Positions 1 through 5,423 of a DNA stretch of 5,423 bases are shown piece after piece. Under the pieces are notes generated by a model. The model ran no database searches, was not told where the DNA came from, and saw nothing but the letters and a program-made list of their open reading frames with translations. This DNA comes from Oscillospiraceae bacterium (GTDB lineage: Bacteria; Bacillota; Clostridia; Oscillospirales; Acutalibacteraceae): the NCBI GenBank assembly GCA_902796535.1, contig CADBPL010000121.1:1-5423 (forward strand), written 5' to 3'. Position 1 is the stretch's first letter, and each line of letters opens with the position of its first letter. The position numbers and the translations under genes were made by a program.

Positions 1-13
1 GAGGATTATCCAA

Positions 14-1105
14 ATGAAAAAGATCGTATCCGTTTTATTGACCCTTATCATCGCTTTGAGCTGCGCGCAGGCGGCGCTGGCCGAAGAAGAGCAAGCCGCC
101 GTTGACGGCATCCGCTTGCACACCGAAAACGGCTATGTGCTGGTCATCACCTATGACGCGCGCTACGCAACCCCCGGCGAAACGCCGGAAGTCACCCTCA
201 CCTTTACCGACGGCTCAACCCAAACGAAAACCGCCGATGAGATTCTGCATCAGGTGTTTACGGACGAAGAAAAAAGCGAAACCTACCCGCAGCTGTTTAT
301 CAAATGCGGCGAAAGATATTCGAAATGCTCGGTTCACGTTGGCGAAGGCGCGTTCTGCGACGAGAACGGCGTTCAATCGCCTTCGGTCGATTTTTCGGCG
401 GAACAAATGGAGAACGATATATACGATGTTCGTTTTTTATGCGACGCAAAGGAGAACGTATTGACCGGCGAAATATGCTATCCGATCAACACGGGGAACC
501 CGATGACCGTGCAGCTGGGCTATGTTGGCAGCCAATACGCCGATGTTTGGAACCGGGCGAGCCGCCTGACGCTCGACGGCGAACCGGTGGCGACAGACGA
601 AACCGCCTTTTCTGATCCGCCTAACGGACCGGCGTTTGCTCCGCCGACCGGCGCGGCGCAGTTCACGGTGCTTTGGAAGCTGAATGATTTTGTCTGGGAC
701 GACTGCACCATTATCTGGCACGACGAAACAAACGACGCGCCCGACAAGCTCACGTTTAACGAACGAACAAAGTACGCTTTACAGGGTGTGCGCGAGGTTC
801 TTCCCTACGTGATTCCCAACGCTCTGTTAATGCCGCTGGAAGGTCTGGTTGAGGCGCTCGCATTGGTCGCGGTCATGCCGCTCGCCATGTTGGTCGCCGC
901 CGCCATCCCGCCGCTTCTGGTCGCGGTTCCGTTTGCTCCGTTGTATGTCTTGCTTGAATCCGTTCTGAGCGTGTTGGGCATACCGCTCGAAATCATTGCG
1001 CCATTTATTCATGCGCCGACGGAACGCTGGAAGGACATCAGAGTTTATGCCGACTGGTCGATAAAAAACCCGGAATACGAATTTGCACCGGTCTCGGTCA
1101 ATTAA
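14..1105 (+). CDS. Exported hypothetical protein with hydrophobic C-terminal region
   Basis: I do not recognise this 363-residue protein. Residues 1-23 look like a signal peptide: Lys-Lys near the N-terminus, a hydrophobic core (about 5-16) and an A-L-A site before EEE, favouring signal peptidase I cleavage near 23/24. Cys17 is preceded by A-L-S, a poor lipobox, so a lipoprotein is less likely. Residues 24-250 form a polar, probably extracytoplasmic domain with six cysteines (98, 105, 115, 143, 155, 231) that could form disulfides, and a beta-rich look. Residues 262-332 are strongly hydrophobic and proline-broken, consistent with two membrane segments or a membrane hairpin; a charged tail follows. 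The start at 14 is chosen because of the signal peptide and GAGG at 1-4; the frame stays open to the window edge, so the upstream boundary is not proven. Its stop lies 36 bases before the dikinase gene, suggesting one transcript. Function unknown. Confidence 0.85.
   Translation: MKKIVSVLLTLIIALSCAQAALAEEEQAAVDGIRLHTENGYVLVITYDARYATPGETPEVTLTFTDGSTQTKTADEILHQVFTDEEKSETYPQLFIKCGERYSKCSVHVGEGAFCDENGVQSPSVDFSAEQMENDIYDVRFLCDAKENVLTGEICYPINTGNPMTVQLGYVGSQYADVWNRASRLTLDGEPVATDETAFSDPPNGPAFAPPTGAAQFTVLWKLNDFVWDDCTIIWHDETNDAPDKLTFNERTKYALQGVREVLPYVIPNALLMPLEGLVEALALVAVMPLAMLVAAAIPPLLVAVPFAPLYVLLESVLSVLGIPLEIIAPFIHAPTERWKDIRVYADWSIKNPEYEFAPVSVN
863..943 (+). repeat. Three tandem 27-base units (9 residues each)
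   Basis: Within the exported-protein gene, TGGTCGC recurs at 864, 891 and 918, exactly 27 bases apart. The encoded units are LVAVMPLAM, LVAAAIPPL and LVAVPFAPL (residues 284-310). The first and third units share the ten bases TGGTCGCGGT. The copies are diverged elsewhere, so this is an old or selected repeat inside a membrane-type segment rather than a fresh slippage product. Confidence 0.65.
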
Positions 1106-1127
1106 AGGATACAACGCCATTACATAA

Positions 1128-1133
1128 AAGGAG
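1128..1133 (+). promoter_or_regulatory. Ribosome binding site of the dikinase gene
   Basis: AAGGAG lies 8 bases before the ATG at 1142, an ideal spacing. It decides the start: the preceding gene's TAA at 1103 is in the same frame and no ATG, GTG or TTG lies in frame between, so the protein cannot begin further upstream. Confidence 0.85.
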
Positions 1134-1141
1134 AAGAGAAG

Positions 1142-3532
1142 ATGAAACGAGGAAGCAAGATCGAAAACCTTATCACCATGAAACAGGCGGGGCTGCCGGT
1201 GCCGGAGCTGATCGCCGCGCCGTTTTCCGCGCTGGTCACGGATGCGCAGGCGCTCCACCGCGAGATCGACGCCGTGCGCGGGCTTTCCCCCGCGCAGCAG
1301 AGCTGCCGCTTGCAGGAAACGGTGCGCGGCCTTGTCAAAACGCCGGGCAGCCTGCCGCATTCCGGCTGCTACGCGGTGCGTTCCTCCAGCAGCGCCGAGG
1401 ATTCCGCCGCCCACAGCTTTGCCGGTCAGTTCGACACCTACCTCAACGTGCCCGCCGAAGAGCTGCCCCGCCGCATCCGCGACTGCGTGTGCTCGCTGTT
1501 CAACGAAAACGTGATCGAATATATGAACCGGAACGGGCTGAGCCTGCACACGCTGGAGATGAACGTGCTCGTGCAGCGCATGGTCAACGCCGACGTGTCC
1601 GGCGTGCTGTTCACCGCCAACCCGCAGGGCATTCTCAACGAGAGCGTCATCATTGCCGGGCGCGGCCTTGGCGAAAACGTGGTGGCCGACCGCATCGACA
1701 CCACCGCCTATTATTACAACACGACCGACCGCGTTTACTATTACGAGGGCAAAGAGGAGCTGCTCGACCGCGACGCGGTGGAAGCGCTCATTGCGCTGTC
1801 CGAAAAAGTGTGCGCTCTGTTCGGGCCGCAGCTGGATATCGAATTCGCCGTGGAAAACGGCAAATGCTATCTGCTGCAGGCGCGCCCCATCACGACCCTG
1901 TCGGCCGATCATCCGCTGATTTTTGACAACAGCAACATTGTGGAAAGCTACCCCGGCCTGAGCCTGCCGCTGACCGTTTCGTTTGTGAAAAACGTGTATG
2001 AGGGCGTGTTCCGCAGCGCGGGCAGGCGGCTGCTGAAAAACCGCAAAAAGCTCGAGAAATTGCAGCCCGTGTTCGGCAACACCGTGGGCAGCGCCAACGG
2101 CCGGATGTATTACAAGATCAGCAACTGGTACGAGATCATCCGTTTTTTGCCGTTCCATAAAAAATTCCTGCCCATCTGGCAGGAAATGGTCGGCGTGAAA
2201 TATAAGGATGCGTTTTGCGCGACGGCTTCGGTTTCGCCGCTGTGCCGCGCGTCGATCGCGGTCAACGCCGTGCGCGAATTGCTGCGCGCGCCGCACAACA
2301 TGAAAAAGCTCCACAAGGAGTTTGACCGCATCAACCGGTTTGCGCGGGAGCAGTTTAAAAAGGAAATGACGGCGCAGGAAATTTTCGAGCTCTACGATCT
2401 GATCGAGGCGCGCATTCTGTCCAACTGGGGCGTGACGCTGCTCAACGACACCTACGCATTCCTGTTCACCGGCCTGCTCAAGCAGCGCCTGAAACGGAAA
2501 ATGCCGGGCGCCGAAGCGGCGGCGAACGACACCATCAGCGGCATTGCCAACATGGAAAGTATGCGCCCCATCCGTGAAATGGTGCAGCTGGCGCTCGATC
2601 AGGATTCGCTTTCGCCCAAGGCGTTTGAGGCGAGCAAGCGCGCCTATATCGAGGCCTTCGGCGACCGCTGCCCGGAGGAGCTGAAGCTGGAAAGCCGCAC
2701 CTACCGCACTGACCCCGCCATGCTCGATGAAAAGATCGAGGCTTACCGGCAGGATCTGACCAAGCTGCGCGCCATGGCGAAAAGTATGCAGGCCAGACCG
2801 CCGAAGATCGCCAGCGATCCGCTCACCGCTTTCCTCGGCCGCCGGGCGACCACAGGCATTCTCCACCGCGAAAAATCCCGCCTGAACCGCGGCCGCATTT
2901 TCGGGCTGGTGCGCGAGGCGGTGCTGCGCCTGGGCGCGCTGTATTGCCGCCGGGGCCTGATCGAAGAAGAGCGCGACGTGTTTTACCTGACGATGGAGGA
3001 GCTGCGCGCGCTGGCGCAAAACCCCTGCAATATGCGCGACGTGGTGCGCCGCCGCAAAAAGCAATACGCCATGTTTGCGTTTTTGCCGGCCTATTCCCGC
3101 CTTGTTTTCAGCGACAGGGAGTTTGACAAGCACCACCGCTCCATCAACACATCCGAGCTGATCTCCAACCGCAGCGAGCTGTCCGGCATCCCCTGCTCCA
3201 ACGGCACGGTGGTGGGCGAAGCGTTTGTGGTGGAGGATGTGAAAAAGGTCGGCGACGTGAAGGATAAGATCCTCATCACCAAAATGACCGACCCCGGCTG
3301 GGTGTTTTTGCTGGCCACGGCCAAGGGCGTGATCAGCGAAAAAGGTTCCCTGCTTTCTCACACGGCGATCATCTCGCGCGAGCTGGGCATCCCGGCCGTG
3401 GTGAATGTTGACAATGTGATGAGCGTGATCCGCACGGGCGACACGGTGAGCCTTGACGGCGCGACGGGCGAAATCAGAATTCTGCGCCGCGCGGCGGAAA
3501 CCGAACCGATCCCCATGCCCGCCGTGGTTTGA
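1142..3532 (+). CDS. Rifampin phosphotransferase-like ATP-grasp/phosphohistidine dikinase
   Basis: A 796-residue cytosolic enzyme of the PEP synthase/PPDK/rifampin phosphotransferase superfamily. Such enzymes split ATP to AMP and phosphate, passing the beta-phosphate through a swivelling histidine to an acceptor. Residues 1-255 are the ATP-grasp domain: GSKIENL at 4-10 replaces the usual GGKGxxL, AVRSSSSAEDS is at 78-88, SFAGQFDTYLNV at 92-103, VLVQRMV at 142-148, SGVLFTANP at 153-161, GRGLGENVV at 173-181 and LLQARPIT at 244-251. Residues 260-670 form a large helical middle domain, with GDRCPEEL at 507-514 and RDVFYLTMEEL at 611-621. Residues 680-780 are the His domain, with TDPGW at 716-720 and SLLSHTAIISRELGIPAVV at 736-754; His740 is the predicted phospho-carrier. 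Because the His domain is C-terminal and no PEP/pyruvate barrel follows, the layout is rifampin phosphotransferase-like although the length is close to that of PEP synthase. The acceptor is unknown; rifamycin inactivation is possible but unproven. Confidence 0.93.
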   Translation: MKRGSKIENLITMKQAGLPVPELIAAPFSALVTDAQALHREIDAVRGLSPAQQSCRLQETVRGLVKTPGSLPHSGCYAVRSSSSAEDSAAHSFAGQFDTYLNVPAEELPRRIRDCVCSLFNENVIEYMNRNGLSLHTLEMNVLVQRMVNADVSGVLFTANPQGILNESVIIAGRGLGENVVADRIDTTAYYYNTTDRVYYYEGKEELLDRDAVEALIALSEKVCALFGPQLDIEFAVENGKCYLLQARPITTLSADHPLIFDNSNIVESYPGLSLPLTVSFVKNVYEGVFRSAGRRLLKNRKKLEKLQPVFGNTVGSANGRMYYKISNWYEIIRFLPFHKKFLPIWQEMVGVKYKDAFCATASVSPLCRASIAVNAVRELLRAPHNMKKLHKEFDRINRFAREQFKKEMTAQEIFELYDLIEARILSNWGVTLLNDTYAFLFTGLLKQRLKRKMPGAEAAANDTISGIANMESMRPIREMVQLALDQDSLSPKAFEASKRAYIEAFGDRCPEELKLESRTYRTDPAMLDEKIEAYRQDLTKLRAMAKSMQARPPKIASDPLTAFLGRRATTGILHREKSRLNRGRIFGLVREAVLRLGALYCRRGLIEEERDVFYLTMEELRALAQNPCNMRDVVRRRKKQYAMFAFLPAYSRLVFSDREFDKHHRSINTSELISNRSELSGIPCSNGTVVGEAFVVEDVKKVGDVKDKILITKMTDPGWVFLLATAKGVISEKGSLLSHTAIISRELGIPAVVNVDNVMSVIRTGDTVSLDGATGEIRILRRAAETEPIPMPAVV

Positions 3533-3546
3533 CGCGAGAGGCAGCG

Positions 3547-3568
3547 TTAAGAGGTAAGAATTAAGAGG
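3547..3568. repeat. Purine-rich repeat at the convergent junction
   Basis: TTAAGAGG occurs at 3547-3554 and again at 3561-3568, separated by TAAGAA. The stretch fills most of the 28-base gap between the two convergent stop codons and runs into the minus-strand gene, where TTA at 3561-3563 gives its TAA stop. It shares AAGAGGTAAGA (3549-3559) and AGAATTAAGA (3557-3566) exactly with the element at 5382-5410. It contrasts with the GC-rich flanks. Confidence 0.6.
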
Positions 3569-4910
3569 TTGACAGTTTGATTTTTGTGACGGAATACGGC
3601 GGCAGGCTGACGGTCTGCGGCAGTGTTCCGTCAAATTCTTTTTCAAAATCGCGGCCCTGATCCAGCACGAAAATTTCGGCGTGCGCTCTGGAAACGAGCG
3701 GGCAGTCCAGCCGGACGGTTTCGGCGGTTTCGGCAAGGTTGGCAAGGCACAGCACCGCTTCTTTGCCGTTGCCCGCCGCGCAGGTGTAAACGGTTTCGGC
3801 GTCGGTTGTGGTCAGCCACGTGCCGAGGTCATACAATTCGCCAAACGCCTTCAGCGCGTGCCACGCCTTCGTCGGCGTGAGCGAGGGCACCTCAAACAGC
3901 GCGCCGTAGGCGCACCAGAGCTGGGCGTCGTAATACATGGCGGCGTCGATTTTGCAGCGCTGCATTTTGAACAGAGCCGCCGCGCAGTGCGACGCGCCTT
4001 TTTCATTGCGGTAATTCACATAGTTTTCGATGCGCCGGTTTGCGCCGTCTGTTTCGTGGATGTTGCAGTTCCATTCCGTGTCAAACCGCAGCGCGTTTTC
4101 AAAGCCGTATGCGGTGAGCGTTTGATCCACAAACTCGCTCTCGATCTCGACCTTGTCGATATACTGCCGGCCGAGGTAGCCGTGCCACGAAAAAAAGTCG
4201 AGCGGCGCGGCGTGCTCTTTGACGAAGGCCAGAAAGCCGGTAAAAAACGAAGTGTCGCCGGGGAACCAGCCGCCGTTTTGAAAGCTGCCGAGAATGTAGC
4301 AGCTCGAATAGCCGCCGACCAGCACGTCCGGGTGCTTTGCCTTGATCTCTTTGGCCGTGAGCGCGTACAGCTCGTAATAATCCTGCGCCGTGCCCTGCCA
4401 GTTGGGGCAGCCGAAGGGCTCGCAGGCGGGGTTGAGCCCGTCCGGCTCGTTCCAGATCTCCCAGTATTTGACGCCGCCGGAAAAACCGTTCGCCCAGCCG
4501 TCGTGATAATGGCGCACAATGTGCTCGCACACCCGCGCCCATTTGCCGAAATCCTTCGGCGGGATCGTGCGGTATTTTTTCGGCTCGTGCTCGATCGTTG
4601 CGCCCAGGCGGTAGAACACCTCCATGCCCGCTTCAATGAGGGGCCGGATGTAGCAGTCCGTCAGCAAAAAATCATAGGAGGCGGGGTCGTCTTCCTCCGC
4701 GTCAAAATCGGGGAACACGTTTGCCACGTCCACATAGCGGCTGCCGCCGTAGGGGCCGCCCGTGTCGTGCAGGCGCACAAAGGGCGGGCGCAGCCGGCAA
4801 AAATCGGGCAGCAGTTCGCCGTAACCGGTCTGCCGCGCCGCGTTGTTCACCCCGTGCAGCGGCTTGATCCTGCCCAATGGTTTATCGGGATAAAAGCCGA
4901 TCGTTTTCAT
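3561..4910 (-). CDS. GH39-type clan GH-A glycoside hydrolase
   Basis: A 449-residue predicted retaining glycosidase. Residues 1-360 look like a clan GH-A (beta/alpha)8 barrel: RLHD at 46-49, YDFLLTD at 79-85, YWEIWNEPDG at 149-158, SWHGY at 241-245 and FDTEWN at 276-281. Glu155 in the N-E-P motif is the predicted acid/base and Glu279 the predicted nucleophile; as I recall, the GH39 beta-xylosidase of Thermoanaerobacterium uses Glu160 and Glu277, a similar layout. Residues about 365-446 are probably a C-terminal beta-sandwich. There is no signal peptide, so it should act in the cytoplasm on imported oligosaccharides or glycosides; beta-xylosidase is one possibility, but GH39 and its uncharacterised relatives cover other substrates. 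The gene begins inside the stop of the upstream acetyltransferase gene (ATGA overlap). Its last residues, STS plus the stop, come from the purine-rich repeat. Fold and mechanism are fairly sure; substrate is not. Confidence 0.9.
   Translation of the reverse strand: MKTIGFYPDKPLGRIKPLHGVNNAARQTGYGELLPDFCRLRPPFVRLHDTGGPYGGSRYVDVANVFPDFDAEEDDPASYDFLLTDCYIRPLIEAGMEVFYRLGATIEHEPKKYRTIPPKDFGKWARVCEHIVRHYHDGWANGFSGGVKYWEIWNEPDGLNPACEPFGCPNWQGTAQDYYELYALTAKEIKAKHPDVLVGGYSSCYILGSFQNGGWFPGDTSFFTGFLAFVKEHAAPLDFFSWHGYLGRQYIDKVEIESEFVDQTLTAYGFENALRFDTEWNCNIHETDGANRRIENYVNYRNEKGASHCAAALFKMQRCKIDAAMYYDAQLWCAYGALFEVPSLTPTKAWHALKAFGELYDLGTWLTTTDAETVYTCAAGNGKEAVLCLANLAETAETVRLDCPLVSRAHAEIFVLDQGRDFEKEFDGTLPQTVSLPPYSVTKIKLSTS
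3587..3643 (+). terminator. Possible terminator hairpin for the left transcript
   Basis: A near-palindrome spans 3587-3633: TGACGGAA (3587-3594) pairs with TTCCGTCA (3626-3633), and pairing continues inward to 3607/3613 with two mismatches and two G-T wobbles, leaving a 5-base loop (3608-3612). On the + strand it is followed by AAATTCTTTTT (3633-3643), so a weak intrinsic terminator 54 bases past the dikinase stop is plausible. The T-run begins several bases after the stem, which is not ideal. On the minus strand no T-run follows the stem. The whole structure lies within the 3' end of the convergent hydrolase gene. Confidence 0.45.
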
Positions 4911-5359
4911 CGTTTTTCAAATCTCCTGATATAAACGTATTCGCCGTTTTCGGCTGTGCCGAGGCGCTCAAAGCCGCATTTTTCATAGAGCCGCTGCGCC
5001 CCGTAATTGGTTTTGGCAGTGGTGAGCAGCACGCCCGCGTAACCCTCGGCGCGGAATCGGTCGAGCAGCCCGGTCAAAAAGAAGGTGCCCACGCCCTTGC
5101 CCTGCTGATCGTCGCGCACGGCGACGCCGAACTTCGGCACAAGCGAAAACAGATCCCAGAGAAACGCGAGCGCCATGATCTCGCCGTCCTGCTCCAGCAC
5201 AAAAAATTCATGATCCGGCTTGCCGTTTTCAAAAAACGCCATCACGCGCTTTTCGTTGCCGCGGTTGACGTTGAAAAACGACGCGCTTTTTTCGCCCATC
5301 ATCGCAAAAAATGTTTGGATCTGTTCGCGGTCGGCGTTGTTCAGATGGCGGATCGTCAT
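4907..5359 (-). CDS. GNAT-family N-acetyltransferase
   Basis: A 150-residue acetyl-CoA-dependent acetyltransferase of usual GNAT length, cytosolic. The acetyl-CoA binding motif A is visible as FGVAVRDDQQGKGVGTFFL (78-96), with Q86-G-K-G-V-G91 as the pyrophosphate loop. Motif B follows as NYGAQRLYEKCGFERLG (118-134), with Tyr125 at the place of the usual general-acid tyrosine. The start is set at the ATG ending at 5359 because AGGGGG precedes it by 8 bases; a TTG at 5377 would add six residues but has no ribosome binding site. The acceptor cannot be read from sequence. Co-transcription with the glycoside hydrolase, to which it is coupled by an ATGA overlap, makes a small sugar-derived or amine substrate conceivable, but GNATs often sit in unrelated operons. 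Confidence 0.88.
   Translation of the reverse strand: MTIRHLNNADREQIQTFFAMMGEKSASFFNVNRGNEKRVMAFFENGKPDHEFFVLEQDGEIMALAFLWDLFSLVPKFGVAVRDDQQGKGVGTFFLTGLLDRFRAEGYAGVLLTTAKTNYGAQRLYEKCGFERLGTAENGEYVYIRRFEKR
4923..4927 (-). promoter_or_regulatory. Ribosome binding site of the glycoside hydrolase gene
   Basis: Read on the minus strand this is AGGAG, 12 bases before the ATG ending at 4910, a slightly long spacing. It lies inside the last codons of the acetyltransferase gene, so ribosomes finishing that gene could restart here, and the ATGA overlap would assist. Confidence 0.65.
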
Positions 5360-5367
5360 GGCAAACA

Positions 5368-5373
5368 CCCCCT
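5368..5373 (-). promoter_or_regulatory. Ribosome binding site of the acetyltransferase gene
   Basis: Read on the minus strand this is AGGGGG, 8 bases before the ATG ending at 5359. It supports that ATG over the upstream TTG at 5377. I see no convincing sigma-70 promoter in the remaining 50 bases to the window edge. Confidence 0.7.
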
Positions 5374-5381
5374 GCAAGGTC

Positions 5382-5410
5382 AGAATTAAGAAGGAAGAGG
5401 TAAGAGGTTT
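5382..5410. repeat. Purine-rich repeat upstream of the minus-strand pair
   Basis: This stretch, purine-rich apart from a few T bases, contains AGAATTAAGA (5382-5391) and AAGAGGTAAGA (5395-5405), both found exactly in the element at 3547-3568, though in the other order. It is bracketed by a 7-base inverted repeat, GTCAGAA (5379-5385) and TTCTGAC (5414-5420). It occupies the leader or promoter region of the acetyltransferase-hydrolase pair. Confidence 0.55.
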
Positions 5411-5423
5411 TCGTTCTGACGGC

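Noticed and set aside
53..67. Lipobox around Cys17 of the exported protein
   Set aside because: A-L-S-C does not match the usual L-[AS]-[GA]-C pattern well, and a better signal peptidase I site (A-L-A before EEE) follows at once.
3486..3495. GCCGCGCGGC palindrome near the end of the dikinase gene as a terminator for the minus-strand pair
   Set aside because: It has no loop and no T-run on the minus strand; it is typical of GC-rich coding sequence.
827..3745. 972-codon open frame on the minus strand opposite the dikinase gene
   Set aside because: It lies antisense to a gene with clear family motifs along its whole length. Its translation is dominated by His, Arg, Ala, Val and Gln with no recognisable domain, as expected from the antisense frame of GC-biased codons.
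3681..4934. 417-codon open frame on the plus strand opposite the glycoside hydrolase gene
   Set aside because: Antisense shadow of a gene with catalytic motifs and a coupled start. Composition is Arg/Val/Ala-rich with no motif and no convincing ribosome binding site.
5360..5377. TTG start giving a six-residue longer acetyltransferase
   Set aside because: No purine-rich binding site precedes the TTG, while the internal ATG has AGGGGG at ideal spacing and begins with a normal GNAT N-terminus.

Overview
The window reads as chromosomal DNA of a fairly GC-rich Gram-positive bacterium, most likely a Clostridia/Oscillospiraceae-type anaerobe. This is inferred from strong AGGAG-type ribosome binding sites, GC-biased codons, protein style and short purine-rich intergenic repeats; no RNA gene is present to fix the taxonomy. 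It holds four genes in two convergent pairs and has almost no non-coding DNA.

Left half (1-3532, + strand). The first gene (14-1105) encodes an unrecognised exported protein with a signal peptide, a cysteine-containing outer domain and a proline-broken hydrophobic C-terminal region built partly from three 9-residue repeats. After 36 bases, with a strong ribosome binding site, comes a 796-residue ATP-grasp/phosphohistidine dikinase (1142-3532). Its domain order (ATP-grasp, middle domain, swivelling His domain at the extreme C-terminus) is that of rifampin phosphotransferase-like enzymes, not of PEP synthase or PPDK, so its phosphate acceptor is unknown. The two genes probably share a transcript.

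Right half (3561-5359, - strand). A GNAT acetyltransferase (4907-5359) comes first and overlaps by ATGA a clan GH-A glycoside hydrolase of the GH39 type (3561-4910) that lacks a signal peptide and probably acts on imported oligosaccharides or glycosides. The two are almost certainly co-transcribed and translationally coupled.

The two pairs converge with only 28 bases between stop codons. A 47-base near-palindrome inside the 3' end of the glycoside hydrolase gene, followed by a T-rich stretch on the + strand, may terminate the left transcript. Similar purine-rich repeats lie at both ends of the right-hand pair, and one supplies the stop codon of the hydrolase gene. No CRISPR array, insertion sequence, tRNA or rRNA was seen. 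The most open biological question is the acceptor of the dikinase and whether the exported neighbour belongs to the same function.
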